DNA of 64,000 nucleotides from Spiribacter roseus (GCF_002813635.1 NZ_CP016382.1:62001-126000), one strand, 5' to 3'. Counted from the first letter of the stretch, positions 19,295 through 29,160 are shown. A program made the numbers and translations. Notes: a model not told the origin generated them from the sequence alone.

Positions 19295-20452
19295 TCAGAC
19301 GCTGGACGTCGCACCGCGGGCGCTACGGTAGCGACGCATGAACCGCCGGTCGATCCAGTCCTTGAGGTGCCAGACTAGGCGCCCGCCGATGCTGAAGGCC
19401 CCGCGCGAGGCAACGGCATGACGATCACCCGTGGTGACAAGCGCCAGCCAGCGGCGCTGGGGGTGATAGGGCCGTAGCGGTTGATCGCGCAGAAACCGGC
19501 GCAGGTTGTGCGCCAGCGGCGGCCCCTGGCGGACCGCGATCACACCCGCCTTGGCGCGCGGCTGATTGTCCATGCTGGCGATGTCGCCGGCCGCGAACAC
19601 GCGGGCGTCAGTCACGCTCTGCAGGGTGTCGCCGACCCGGATGAAGCCCTGCGCATCGAGGGCGAGTCCGGTGGTGGTCAGCCAGTCGGCGCCCCGGGCG
19701 CGGGTCACCCAGATCACTTCCTCGGCATCGTGATGTCGGCCATCGGCGGTGGTCAGACCGTGGGCATCGACGGCGGTGACCGCCTCGCCGCAGTGCAGGC
19801 CGATATGACGCCGGGCCAACAGCCGCTGGAAGCGTCGCCGCACGCGCGGGTTGTGGGTGGGCAGCACGCTGGCGCCACGGGTGTAGAGGGCAAAGCGCAG
19901 CACTGACGGGTCAGTACCCCGGGCCTGGAGCTCGGCTGTCAGGCGGTGCTGCATGGCGAGCACCAGCTCGACACCGCCGGCGCCACCGCCGACCACGGCA
20001 ATCCGCCGCGGTCGCGGATCGGCGCACACCCGCTCAAGCAGGGCCCGCCAGCGCGCATCGAAGCCGTCAATGGGTTTGGCCGCCACCGCATGCCGATCGG
20101 CCCCGGTCTGACCGGGATCGGGTGTCGAGCCGATGTCCAGCGACACGGCATCGTAGGGATAGGCTGCGCCCGATGCGGTGATAAGGGTGCGCGCCGTGCG
20201 GTCCAGCCCGGTCGCACTGGCGGGGATGAACTCGATGCCGGCCCTCGCCGCCAGTGCCTGCAGGTCGATGTGCACGTCGCGATAGCGATAATGCCCGGCG
20301 ATATAGCCGGGCAGCATGCCCGAATAGGGGGTGAACCGGTCCCGCGAGAGCAGGGTGACGCGGACGCCGGGCAGTGGCCGCCGGCCGAGGCGGCGCACCA
20401 CCTCGACATGGCTGTGGCCGCCGCCCACCAGCAGCAGATGCCGCGCGGTCAT
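19295..20452 (-). CDS. FAD-dependent pyridine nucleotide-disulfide oxidoreductase (NDH-2/SelD-associated type)
   Basis: 385 residues from ATG 20452; upstream in-frame codons overlap prlC and are rejected. It starts with a FAD-binding motif LLLVGGGHSHVEVVRRL and has a second nucleotide motif RIAVVGGGAGGVELVLAM at about residue 155, plus ARVFAAGDIASM. The GGGHSHVEVVR start and FTPYSGMLPGYIAGHY are typical of the NDH-2-like domain that is fused to SelD in some bacteria and free-standing in others. It probably takes electrons from NAD(P)H to quinone or another acceptor; substrate is unproven. It lies 23 bp after prlC. Confidence 0.82.
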   Translation of the reverse strand: MTARHLLLVGGGHSHVEVVRRLGRRPLPGVRVTLLSRDRFTPYSGMLPGYIAGHYRYRDVHIDLQALAARAGIEFIPASATGLDRTARTLITASGAAYPYDAVSLDIGSTPDPGQTGADRHAVAAKPIDGFDARWRALLERVCADPRPRRIAVVGGGAGGVELVLAMQHRLTAELQARGTDPSVLRFALYTRGASVLPTHNPRVRRRFQRLLARRHIGLHCGEAVTAVDAHGLTTADGRHHDAEEVIWVTRARGADWLTTTGLALDAQGFIRVGDTLQSVTDARVFAAGDIASMDNQPRAKAGVIAVRQGPPLAHNLRRFLRDQPLRPYHPQRRWLALVTTGDRHAVASRGAFSIGGRLVWHLKDWIDRRFMRRYRSARGATSSV

Positions 20453-20475
20453 GCCCGCCTGCGCCCCTGCGCCGC

Positions 20476-22515
20476 TCAGGCGGCCAGGCCGCTGGCCTTC
20501 AGCAGCGGTTCGATGCTCGGCGCCCGGCCGCGGAAGTCCCTGAACAGCGTCGCGGCATCCACCGAGCCACCGCGCTCGAGGATGGCTTCGAGAAACGCCC
20601 GGCCGGTGACTGGATTGAAGATGCCTTCCTCGGTAAACCGCGCGAAGGCGTCCGCCGACAGCACCTCGGCCCACTTATAGCTGTAGTAGCCGGCGGCGTA
20701 ACCACCGGCAAAGATGTGCGCGAAGCTGTTGGGAAAGCGATTGAAGGCCGGTGGCTGGACGACGGCCACCTGCTCGCGGACTTCGTTGAGCAGGGCAAAG
20801 ATCCGCTCGCCCCGCTGGCGGTCATGCTCGACGTGCAGGCGCAGGTCAAACAGCGAGAACTCGAGCTGGCGGACCATCTGCATGGCGGCGTGAAAGTTGC
20901 GCGCCGCGGTCATGCGCTGGAACAGGGCATCGGGGATCGGCTCGCCGGTTTCGTGATGGCGGGCGAACAGATCCAGCGCCTCGCGCTCCCAGCACCAGTT
21001 CTCGAGGAACTGGCTGGGCAGCTCCACGGCATCCCAGGCGACGCCGTTGATGCCGGCCACGCTGGCGGCATTCACCCGGGTCAGCATGTGGTGGAGGCCG
21101 TGGCCGAACTCATGGAACAGCGTCTCGACCTCGCCATGGGTGATCAGCGCCGGGCGATCCCCCACCGGCGGGGTGAAGTTGCAGGTCAGGAACGCCACCG
21201 GTGTCCGGGTCTGGCCGCTGTGATTCATGCGACCCCGGGCCGGGGCCATCCACGCCCCGCCACGCTTGTGCGAACGGGCGTAGAGGTCGGTGTAGAACTG
21301 CCCGCGCAGTGCCCCATCCGCGTCGCGGATTTCATAGAAGCGGACATCCGGGTGCCAGGTGTCGACACCCTCGCGCTCGGCGATGCGCACACCGAACAAC
21401 CGTTCCACCACCGCGAACAGCCCGGCCATCACCCGGTCGGCCTGAAACCAGGGGCGCAGATCCTCGGGCGACAGGTCAAAGCGCGCCTCGCGCAGCCGCT
21501 CGCTGTAATAGCCGACATCCCAGGCCTCCAGCGACGCCAGCCCATCCCGCTCGCGGGCGAAGGCCTGGAGCCCGGCATACTCCTGCTCCGCGACGGGCCT
21601 GGCGCGCTCGGCAAGGTCTTCCAGAAAGGCGATCACTTCGGCGGCCGAGTCGGCCATCTTGGGCGCCAGTGACAGGCTGGCATAGTCGCGATAGCCCAGC
21701 AGCTCCGCCTGCTCCTGCCGCAGGTCGAGGATCTCGGCCATGATCGGGTGATTGTCCCGCTGGCCGGCCTGCGGGCCGGTATCCGATGCCCGGGTGGTAA
21801 ACGCCTCGTAGACCTCGCGGCGCAGCCCGCGATCATGGGCATGCGCCAGGACGGCCTGCACGACTGGCATGTCCAGGCTGATGCGCCAGCCCTCGACCCC
21901 CGCCTGCTCCGCATTCTGCTTCATGACCCCCAGCGCGCTGTCGGGCAGGCCGGCCAGCTCGTCGGCATCGCCCGTATCGCGGTACCAGGCATCGGTGGCA
22001 TCCATGAGGTGCTCCTGGAACCGCGATGACAGCTCGGCAAGGCGGGCGGCGATGGCGGCATAGCGCTGCTTGGCACTGTCTTCCAGCGCAACGCCGGCCA
22101 GCTCGAAGTCACGCAGGGCATTGTCCACACTCTGGCGCTGATCCTGATCGAGATGCGCGTATTCATCACTGTCGCGCAGCGTCCGGAAGGCGCTGTAGAG
22201 CGCCGTGTTCTGCCCCATCTCGGTATGGTAGGCGGATAGCGCCGGCAGGCAGGCGTTGTAGGCCTCGCGCAGCGCCTCGCTGTTCATGACGGCGTTCAGG
22301 TGCGACACGGGCGCCCAGATCTGCTCGAGCCGGTCTTCAAGCCGCTCCAGCGGGGCAACCAGGTTGTGCCAGGTGTAAGGCCCGCCATCGCGGGTGATCG
22401 CGTCGATGGCGGCGCGGTTGTCGGCCAGCACCTGGTCGACCGCGGGCTGGACATGTTCGGGACGGATCTCCGAGAAACGGGGCAGGCCGGATTCAGCGAG
22501 CAATGGGTTGGTCAT
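20476..22515 (-). CDS. prlC: Oligopeptidase A (M3 metallopeptidase)
   Basis: 679 residues, matching the 680 of E. coli PrlC. The zinc-binding HExxH is in ETLFHEFGHGLHHML near residue 465, with the downstream glutamate region GVAWDAVELPSQF. It is a cytoplasmic thimet-type oligopeptidase that degrades signal peptides and other short peptides. It is transcribed leftward, divergent from the MscS-family gene, with a 14-base palindrome in its leader region. Confidence 0.96.
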   Translation of the reverse strand: MTNPLLAESGLPRFSEIRPEHVQPAVDQVLADNRAAIDAITRDGGPYTWHNLVAPLERLEDRLEQIWAPVSHLNAVMNSEALREAYNACLPALSAYHTEMGQNTALYSAFRTLRDSDEYAHLDQDQRQSVDNALRDFELAGVALEDSAKQRYAAIAARLAELSSRFQEHLMDATDAWYRDTGDADELAGLPDSALGVMKQNAEQAGVEGWRISLDMPVVQAVLAHAHDRGLRREVYEAFTTRASDTGPQAGQRDNHPIMAEILDLRQEQAELLGYRDYASLSLAPKMADSAAEVIAFLEDLAERARPVAEQEYAGLQAFARERDGLASLEAWDVGYYSERLREARFDLSPEDLRPWFQADRVMAGLFAVVERLFGVRIAEREGVDTWHPDVRFYEIRDADGALRGQFYTDLYARSHKRGGAWMAPARGRMNHSGQTRTPVAFLTCNFTPPVGDRPALITHGEVETLFHEFGHGLHHMLTRVNAASVAGINGVAWDAVELPSQFLENWCWEREALDLFARHHETGEPIPDALFQRMTAARNFHAAMQMVRQLEFSLFDLRLHVEHDRQRGERIFALLNEVREQVAVVQPPAFNRFPNSFAHIFAGGYAAGYYSYKWAEVLSADAFARFTEEGIFNPVTGRAFLEAILERGGSVDAATLFRDFRGRAPSIEPLLKASGLAA

Positions 22516-22544
22516 GGTGATGCCGTTGTGCTCCGTAGGTCAGT

Positions 22545-22558
22545 GGGGAAGATTCCCC
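22545..22558. repeat. 14-base palindrome upstream of prlC
   Basis: GGGGAA-GA-TTCCCC, symmetric except for the two central bases, lies 30 bases before the prlC start. It could be an operator or an mRNA hairpin near the prlC ribosome site. No regulator is identified. Confidence 0.4.
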
Positions 22559-22584
22559 GTTGCGGACAGATCATCAGGGTAGTC

Positions 22585-22613
22585 GATTCGGCTTGGCCTG
22601 TTCGAACCGAATC
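22585..22613. repeat. Inverted repeat in the prlC / MscS-family intergenic region
   Basis: GATTCGG (22585-22591) and CCGAATC (22607-22613) are separated by 15 bases, with a TTCGAA palindrome inside. No T tract follows. The 205-base region otherwise holds no gene; no strong promoter is seen, although CATAAT lies just before the channel gene. Confidence 0.35.
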
Positions 22614-22720
22614 CTCGCTCGGAAGTTCGATGGTTCCGGCCAGCCGTTGCTTTGTGTCAGTGCCTTGCAATACCGTCTGAGTGGTCTGAACCCGGGGCAT
22701 GCCATAATAATGAACACTCA

Positions 22721-25108
22721 ATGATCAGCACGAAACGCCTCCGCGCGGCCACGTTTGCTGCCGGACTCGCGCTGGCCTCACTGGTCCTGTTGCTGCCCGG
22801 CACCGCTCGCGCGGACGCCTCGGACTCCCCGTCGCTGCTCTCGGTCGATTATTTCAGTCCCCGTGCCTCGTTCGACCGTTTCATCCGCAACACCGACGCG
22901 TTGATCGGCCTCCGCGCCGACGGGGCGCCGGTGAGCGAGCAGGTCCCCCGTCTTCGTGCAGCGGCCGGCAGTTTCGATTTTGACGCGACGCCCCACGCCT
23001 CATCGACCGCCGAGCAGATCCGCCGGATCCTGATGGCCCGCGAGATCATCGCGCGTCTGCCCATGCCGCCGCTGGATACGATCCCCGACCGAGCCCGGGT
23101 GACGGAGACGGATCTGCGCAGCTGGACCGTTCCCGGGACCCAGCTGCGCATGCGGCGCATGACCGGTACCCGCCACGAGGGGGCATTCAGGTTTGATGCC
23201 GCCACCATCGCGGAAATCGATGATCTGTATCGTCGGATCAGCGACAGGCCCAGGCTCGACGGCGCGCCCGATGCCTATCAGCGCTACATCGCCGACGTCG
23301 ACGCCGGTGCGGGCGCGATGGGGCTGAGTCAGGCATTGATCGCCAGCCGCCTGCATGTCGTTGGCACCACCAGCCCGCGCGACACCATGGAGAGCTTTCT
23401 CGGCAACATGACCGACGCTTACCGGGTGGCGCGGACCGCGGCCCGCCAGCTCGGCAGCGATCCGCCGCAGATATCCATCGAGGCGGCGCGACGCCAGCAG
23501 GCCATCGCCACCGACCAGCTCCAGCAGGCGGTATCGGTCTTTGATCTGTCGGAAGTGCCTGAAGCGCTGCGACGGGATACCGGGATCGAGGCCGCGCTGC
23601 TCCTCAAGGAGATCATCGACCGGATCCCGCTACCACGGCCGGAGACGATACCCGACGCAATCGATCTGGCCGGGCTGCCCGCCGGGGCGGATTACGACTG
23701 GCGAATACCGGGCACGCAGATTCGGATCGAGCGCATGCAGTCGGGCCCCCACGCCGGAAGCTTCCTGTTCGATGCCAATACGGTCAGCATTCTGCGGGAC
23801 AGCTACGCGGCGCTGCGTGACCTTGAGTACCGTGATCCGACGGCCCTTGCCCTCGCGGCCTTTCCCGCGGCCGGGATCACGCCGGGATTCTATGATTTCT
23901 ACATAACGGGTCCGGGTTATCTGGTGCCCGGCGCCCATCCGCTGGGCGCCATCGTCGACCGACTGCCCGACTGGTCCGAGCGGGTGATCATGGATCAAAC
24001 CGTCTGGCAGTGGGGCGGATCCGTGGTGACGCTGGCGGTCCTGGTCCTTACCATCTGGCTTGCGTTTCGCGTCATCGACCAGCCTGCCCGGCACCACCCG
24101 GACAGCGGGATCGCCGCCTGGATGGCGATTGCCGCCCCGCTGCTCGCCGCATTCCTGACCCACCGCGCGACCCTTTTCATCGATTACGACCTGAATTTCA
24201 GCGGCACGATGCTCGAATATCTGCTGTTCGCATCGGGGCTGGCTGTGCTGGGCTTTCTTGTCTGGGCGGTCTGGCGTCTGTCCAGCGCGTTCGCCACGAC
24301 AATACTGGCGTCGTCGGCCCTGTCGAATCGCGGTTTCGATGCCAGCCTGGTCCGGCTGCTGTCCGGGCTCCTCGGCGTGGCCGCAAGCATTGGCGTCGCC
24401 TCCTTTGGATTGGGGCGGCTGGGTGTGGATGTGGTGCCGTTGCTGGCCGGTCTGGGGGTGGGCGGTCTGGCCGTGGCGCTAGCGGCCCGGCCGACGCTGG
24501 AAAACCTCATCGGTGGGCTGATCCTGTTCAGCGACAAGCCGGTGCGTGTTGGCGACTTCTGCACCTTCGGGGACATGAGTGGCACGGTCGAAGGGGTCGG
24601 CATCCGGTCGACCCAGATCCGCGCCCTCAACCGGGCGCTGATCTCGGTGCCCAATGCGAAGTTCGTTGATATGGAAATCGTCAACTGGGCGCGATGCGAC
24701 ACCATGCTGATCGAACAGACCCTCAGGCTGCGTTGCGAGACCTCGGCCGATCAGCTTCGCCACGTCCTCATCGGCATTCGCGAAATGCTGCACGGCCACC
24801 CTCGGATCGAGGAATCCACGATCCGTGTCCGCTTTGCGGGCTATGGCGAATCCTCGCTCGATGTCAGCGTGCGCATTTATGCACTCACCCGCGACTGGAA
24901 CGAGTATCACGCCATTCGCGAGGACGTGAACTTCCACATCAAGCGAATCGTCGAGGCTTCCGGTACCCGTTTCGCGGTTCCCGCCAGCGTCATTTATACG
25001 GTCCGGGACAGTTGGCCTTCCCCCGGTCTGACCTCGGAACGGGCCCAGCAAGAAAGCCGGCAGAGGGAGGACTCCGAACCCCTGTCTGATCCCGACTCGC
25101 GGTCCTGA
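22721..25108 (+). CDS. MscS-family mechanosensitive ion channel with duplicated periplasmic module
   Basis: 795 residues from ATG 22721, which begins a clear signal peptide cleaved near TARA-DA (residue 31). The periplasmic part holds two diverged copies of a ~130-150 residue module: about 46-177 and 218-368. Both share SPR at the start, then EII-RLP/RIP-PL/LP, TIPD, PGTQ-R-RM and FDA. Membrane helices follow near 430-451, 465-483 and 498-518, then the MscS pore region (545-590, GLGVGGLAVALAARPTLENL) and the beta domain (KPVRVGDFCTFGDMSGTVEGVG). It should release solutes on osmotic downshock. A 23-residue longer frame lacks a signal peptide at its start. Confidence 0.9.
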   Translation: MISTKRLRAATFAAGLALASLVLLLPGTARADASDSPSLLSVDYFSPRASFDRFIRNTDALIGLRADGAPVSEQVPRLRAAAGSFDFDATPHASSTAEQIRRILMAREIIARLPMPPLDTIPDRARVTETDLRSWTVPGTQLRMRRMTGTRHEGAFRFDAATIAEIDDLYRRISDRPRLDGAPDAYQRYIADVDAGAGAMGLSQALIASRLHVVGTTSPRDTMESFLGNMTDAYRVARTAARQLGSDPPQISIEAARRQQAIATDQLQQAVSVFDLSEVPEALRRDTGIEAALLLKEIIDRIPLPRPETIPDAIDLAGLPAGADYDWRIPGTQIRIERMQSGPHAGSFLFDANTVSILRDSYAALRDLEYRDPTALALAAFPAAGITPGFYDFYITGPGYLVPGAHPLGAIVDRLPDWSERVIMDQTVWQWGGSVVTLAVLVLTIWLAFRVIDQPARHHPDSGIAAWMAIAAPLLAAFLTHRATLFIDYDLNFSGTMLEYLLFASGLAVLGFLVWAVWRLSSAFATTILASSALSNRGFDASLVRLLSGLLGVAASIGVASFGLGRLGVDVVPLLAGLGVGGLAVALAARPTLENLIGGLILFSDKPVRVGDFCTFGDMSGTVEGVGIRSTQIRALNRALISVPNAKFVDMEIVNWARCDTMLIEQTLRLRCETSADQLRHVLIGIREMLHGHPRIEESTIRVRFAGYGESSLDVSVRIYALTRDWNEYHAIREDVNFHIKRIVEASGTRFAVPASVIYTVRDSWPSPGLTSERAQQESRQREDSEPLSDPDSRS

Positions 25109-25163
25109 GCCATGACTATGTCAAAATGGCGGTCGAGACATTCATCGACAGCAGGAGCCGGCA

Positions 25164-26528
25164 ATGAGCGGCGAGCAATACGACTATGACCTGATCTGCA
25201 TCGGCGGCGGCAGTGGCGGGATCGCCACCGCGCGGCGTGCGGCCGCCCATGGCGCACGCTGCGCCGTGATCGAGGCGTCGCGGCTGGGGGGCACCTGCGT
25301 GAACGTTGGCTGTGTGCCCAAGAAGGTCATGTGGCAGGCCGCACACAGCCGCGAGGTCATGGCCAGGGCCGCGGATTACGGCTTCAGCGGCGTCGCGCCA
25401 AGCCTTGACTGGGGCGCCCTGGTCAGTGCCCGCGAGGCCTATATCGAGCGCCTGAACGGCATCTACGACCGCAACCTGGATAACTCCGGCGTGGACCTTA
25501 TCCGCGGTCAGGCGCGCTTCACCGATCCGCATACCGTTGAGGTGGACGGTCAGTCCTATCGGGCCGAGCGCTTCGTGATCGCCACCGGTGGCACGCCGGG
25601 ACGGCCCGGTATCCCGGGTGGCGATCTGGGCATTGATTCGGATGGGTTTTTTGAGATGACCGATCGGCCCGAGAAGGTGGCCGTGGTCGGCGCGGGCTAT
25701 ATCGCCGTGGAGCTGGCGGGCGTCCTTCATCAACTGGGCAGCGACGTGCAGCTGGTGGTGCGACGGGAAAAGCCGCTGCGCGGTTTTGATGCCGCCATTC
25801 AGGATGCCTTCGTCGAATCCATCGCGGCGCATGGCCCCACGCTGGTCAATCATTTCACACCGGCGGGGCTGGAGGCCGCCTGGGGCGGCTATACGCTGCA
25901 TGGAGCCGACGGCCGCACGCTGGAAGGTCTCGATCAGGTGATCTGGGCGGTGGGGCGGCTGCCCAATACCGACGAGCTGGGCCTGGACGCGGCGGGTGTC
26001 CGTATGGATGCCGCCGGCACCATCCCGGTGGATGAATGGCAGTCGAGCAATCAGCCGCATATATTTGCGCTGGGCGATGTCACCGATAATCCCTACCCGC
26101 TGACGCCGGTGGCGATTGCCGCCGGCCGGCGCCTGGCCGATCGGGTGTGGGGCGGTCAGCATGAGCGCCGGCTGGAGTATCGGGACGTTCCCACTGTGGT
26201 GTTCACGCATCCGCCCATCGGCAGCGTCGGGTTGACCGAGGCCGATGCCCGCGCGGCCCATGGCGATGCGGTGCGCGTCTATGAAACGCGGTTTGTGCCC
26301 ATGGACTTTGCTCTGGCGCCCGCCGAGGCCAAGCAGCGCAGCACCATGAAGCTGGTCTGCGTGGGCGATGACGAGCGGGTCGTGGGCGTGCACCTGTTCG
26401 GAGTCGGCAGCGACGAAATGCTGCAGGGCTTTGCCGTGGCGGTGCGCATGGGCGCCACCAAGCACGACCTGGATGAAACCGTCGCCATCCATCCGACCAG
26501 CGCCGAAGAGCTGGTCACCCTGACCTGA
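25164..26528 (+). CDS. gor: Glutathione-disulfide reductase
   Basis: 454 residues, near the 450 of E. coli Gor. FAD motif [15 protein letters not shown] at residues 13-27, redox disulfide Cys45/Cys50 in [18 protein letters not shown]-domain motif [13 protein letters not shown], and C-terminal active-site HPTSAEE (the His-Glu pair of the partner subunit). It keeps glutathione reduced with NADPH. AGGAG precedes the ATG. It is followed 16 bp later by the gamma-carbonic anhydrase. Confidence 0.94.
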   Translation: MSGEQYDYDLICIGGGSGGIATARRAAAHGARCAVIEASRLGGTCVNVGCVPKKVMWQAAHSREVMARAADYGFSGVAPSLDWGALVSAREAYIERLNGIYDRNLDNSGVDLIRGQARFTDPHTVEVDGQSYRAERFVIATGGTPGRPGIPGGDLGIDSDGFFEMTDRPEKVAVVGAGYIAVELAGVLHQLGSDVQLVVRREKPLRGFDAAIQDAFVESIAAHGPTLVNHFTPAGLEAAWGGYTLHGADGRTLEGLDQVIWAVGRLPNTDELGLDAAGVRMDAAGTIPVDEWQSSNQPHIFALGDVTDNPYPLTPVAIAAGRRLADRVWGGQHERRLEYRDVPTVVFTHPPIGSVGLTEADARAAHGDAVRVYETRFVPMDFALAPAEAKQRSTMKLVCVGDDERVVGVHLFGVGSDEMLQGFAVAVRMGATKHDLDETVAIHPTSAEELVTLT

Positions 26529-26544
26529 GACAGGTGGTGTCGCG

Positions 26545-27072
26545 ATGATTGAGACCTATCAGGGCATTACCCCGCAGGTGGCGGCCTCGGCCTGGATCCA
26601 TGACAGCGCGGTGGTGATCGGTGATGTGCGGCTCGCGGCGTCGGTGTCGGTCTGGCCGACGGCCGTGCTGCGGGGGGATGTGCACCACATCGACGTGGGC
26701 GCGCAGACCAATATCCAGGATGGCGCGATCGTCCATGTAGCCCATGAGGGGCCTTATCAATCCGGTCATCCGGCGATCATCGGTGCGGCCGTCACCGTGG
26801 GGCACCGGGCCATCATTCATGCCTGCCACATCGGTGATCGTGTGCTGGTGGGCATGGGCGCGACGGTGCTGGACGGCGCCCATGTCGGGGACGAGGCGAT
26901 CCTTGGTGCGGGGGCGCTGGTGCCCCCGGGCAAGCAGCTCGAGGGTGGCTATCTGTACCTGGGCAGCCCGGCGCGGGCGGTGCGTGCGCTCGATGATCGC
27001 GAGCGCGAACAGCTGGCCTACTCCGCCCGCCATTACGAGTCACTGATGGGGCGTCACCGCGACGGCGGCTGA
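26545..27072 (+). CDS. Gamma-class carbonic anhydrase family protein (YrdA-like)
   Basis: 175 residues of left-handed parallel beta-helix hexapeptide repeats (for example SVSVWPTAVLRGDVHH). Candidate metal ligands are His64 or His67 and the pair His87/His92 in GHRAIIH. Family members form trimers with the metal at the subunit interface; carbonic anhydrase activity has been shown for some and not for others. Its stop codon lies 19 bases inside the convergent antiporter gene. Confidence 0.88.
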   Translation: MIETYQGITPQVAASAWIHDSAVVIGDVRLAASVSVWPTAVLRGDVHHIDVGAQTNIQDGAIVHVAHEGPYQSGHPAIIGAAVTVGHRAIIHACHIGDRVLVGMGATVLDGAHVGDEAILGAGALVPPGKQLEGGYLYLGSPARAVRALDDREREQLAYSARHYESLMGRHRDGG

Positions 27073-28307
27073 TCGGGCCCGGTCAGGTTGGGGGGCGTGA
27101 TCGGGTTGGCGGCCAACTGGCGCTGGACAATGCTGGGGGTGATCGCGCAGGTGGCGAGGGTGACCACGGTCATCGCGCCGTAGAGCGCCGGCGGCACAAC
27201 GCCGGGCCCGTAGCGGCCGGCCTGGTCGACGATCACCATCGCGATCTCGGCCCGGGGCACCATGCTCATGGCGATGACCAGCGCGCTCGACCGCGGGGCC
27301 ATGAACCGCGCCGGCAGGGCAGTGCCGACCAGCTTGCCGAGGACCGCCGCCAGCAGCAGGATGGCACCCGCACTGAGCGCGCCGGTCAGGGCCTCGGGCT
27401 CGAGCTTGAGGCCAATGCCGATGAAAAAGAACGGCGTGAGAAAGTCGTAGAGCACGCGATAACCCCGATCCTGCCGGATCTTTCGCGGTGCCTTGCTGAA
27501 GACCAGTCCCGCGAACAGCGCCCCCACCGCCAGCGAAAATCCGAGCATGCCCGCCAGCGCGGCGATCAGGCTGCCCACCGCCACGACGATCAGCATGCGC
27601 GTTGGCGAGCGCTCGCGGCGGATGAGCGCCCGGGTCATGGGAGGCTCGACCCAGTGTGCGAAGGCATAGCAGCCTGCGGTGAAGGCGGCGAGGCTTGCCA
27701 GCAGGCCGGCGCCGGTGGTGCTCGCCGCTATCCAGTCGACGCCGTTGCCACCGGTCAGGGTCGGGATGATCGCCAGCAGCAGTGCCATCAGCACCACACC
27801 GGAGATGTCGTCGAGCTCGGCCACGTCCAGCACCAGCGCACCCTGCTCGCTGCGGAGCGCACCGGCGGCCTGCCACGGCGGCAGGGCGACGCCGATGCTG
27901 GTGGCGGTCAGGGCCACGCCGGCGACCAGCGCCGGCACGTTATCAAAACCCGCCCAGCGCGCCGCGTAGTAGCCCACCGCCCCTGAGACCAGCACGCTGA
28001 TCAGCCAGATCAGGCTGGCGCCGGGGAGTTTGTCGAGGAGTCGTCGGGGGTTGCTGCCCAGTCCCACCCGAAACAGCAGGGCGACCAGCCCCAGGGCGGC
28101 AAGCAGGTCGAAGGCCCCCTGCACCGCCGGGCTCAGCAGCGGCACGACGTCGTGGAGCAGCCGCAGGCCCAGGCCGATGAGGATATAGCCCACCAGGGCC
28201 GGGATCCTCAAGCGCTCGCAGAGGTGTTTCAGCACGATGGCGAGCAGCGTGACGCCGCCCACCAGCAGCACCAGTAGCGAGTCAGGTGTGGCGCTGGCCT
28301 GGATCAT
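27054..28307 (-). CDS. CPA2-family cation:proton antiporter without TrkA-N domain
   Basis: 417 residues, almost all membrane helices (about 12), starting LLVLLVGGVTLLAIVLKH. Conserved CPA2 features include LDVAELDDISGVVLMALLL and the C-terminal MSMVPRAEIAMVI. Unlike the antiporter at the left edge it ends with the membrane domain and has no nucleotide-binding tail. It likely exchanges Na+ or K+ for H+ and may help salt or pH homeostasis. It is the last gene of the aroE-containing group, nine bases after aroE. Confidence 0.88.
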   Translation of the reverse strand: MIQASATPDSLLVLLVGGVTLLAIVLKHLCERLRIPALVGYILIGLGLRLLHDVVPLLSPAVQGAFDLLAALGLVALLFRVGLGSNPRRLLDKLPGASLIWLISVLVSGAVGYYAARWAGFDNVPALVAGVALTATSIGVALPPWQAAGALRSEQGALVLDVAELDDISGVVLMALLLAIIPTLTGGNGVDWIAASTTGAGLLASLAAFTAGCYAFAHWVEPPMTRALIRRERSPTRMLIVVAVGSLIAALAGMLGFSLAVGALFAGLVFSKAPRKIRQDRGYRVLYDFLTPFFFIGIGLKLEPEALTGALSAGAILLLAAVLGKLVGTALPARFMAPRSSALVIAMSMVPRAEIAMVIVDQAGRYGPGVVPPALYGAMTVVTLATCAITPSIVQRQLAANPITPPNLTGPDQPPSR

Positions 28308-28316
28308 CCACGCGGG

Positions 28317-29135
28317 TCAGGGACGGGTGTCGTTGCGCAGGGTTTCGATCACCGGAGCGGTGCTGGGCCGGATGCGGCGCCAGAGCTCGAAGGCCCCGGC
28401 GGCCTGCTCGACGAGCATGCCCAGTCCGTCACGGGTGCGATAGGCGCCATTGGCTTCGGCCCAGCGCAGGAACGGCGTGGGCTCGGCGCCATAGAGCATG
28501 TCGAAGGCAGTGGCCCCGTCGCCGACGATGCTGGCCGGGAGGTCGGGCACGTCGCCTTCGAGCCCGCTCGAGGTGGCGTTGATGACCACTTCGAAGCGCT
28601 CGCCGCTCAGGTCATCGAGTCCGCAGCCCTCGATGCTGCCGGCGTCGGCGAAGGCCCGGGCGAGGGTCTGTGCCCGCTCGGGGGTGCGATTGGCGATCAC
28701 CAGAGTGGCCGGGTTCTCGTCGAGCAGCGGCATCAGCACGCCGCCCGCGGCGCCGCCGGCACCGATCAGCAGGATGCGCTTGCCGGCAAGGCCGACGCCC
28801 AGGTTGTTGCGCAGGTCGTTGATGAGTCCCTCGCCGTCGGTGTTATCGGCATAGACACTCTCGCCAAAGATCAGGGTGTTGACCGCACCGGCGCGCTCGG
28901 CCCGATCACTGCGCTGGTCGGCCAGCGCCCAGGCCTGTTCCTTGAACGGCACCGTGATGTTGGCGCCATGCGCCCCCTCGGCGCGAAAGGCCGCGATTGC
29001 CTCGGCGAGTCCATCGAGTGGTGGTTCGCGCCGGGTGTACTCGATCTGCTGGGCGGTCTCTTCGGCGAACAGCGCGTGGATGCGCGGTGACAGTGAGTGA
29101 TCGATGGGGTGGCCGAAAACGGCATAGGAATCCAT
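28317..29135 (-). CDS. aroE: Shikimate dehydrogenase (NADP+)
   Basis: 272 residues from ATG 29135, which has GGAGG at ideal spacing and gives the family start MDSYAVFGHPIDHSLSP; a longer frame to 29186 is rejected. The catalytic Lys65 is in NITVPFKEQA, with NTDGEG following, and the NADP fold has LLIGAGGAAGGVL and ANRTPERA. It reduces 3-dehydroshikimate in aromatic amino-acid synthesis. aroB and aroK are on the same strand 10 kb away. Confidence 0.96.
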   Translation of the reverse strand: MDSYAVFGHPIDHSLSPRIHALFAEETAQQIEYTRREPPLDGLAEAIAAFRAEGAHGANITVPFKEQAWALADQRSDRAERAGAVNTLIFGESVYADNTDGEGLINDLRNNLGVGLAGKRILLIGAGGAAGGVLMPLLDENPATLVIANRTPERAQTLARAFADAGSIEGCGLDDLSGERFEVVINATSSGLEGDVPDLPASIVGDGATAFDMLYGAEPTPFLRWAEANGAYRTRDGLGMLVEQAAGAFELWRRIRPSTAPVIETLRNDTRP

Positions 29136-29160
29136 GGGGACCTCCGATAGGTCGGGGCGT

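Noticed and set aside
20453-20674. Longer N-terminus for the FAD oxidoreductase, which might have been a fusion
   Set aside because: It is prlC read in another frame; the FAD motif begins right at ATG 20452.
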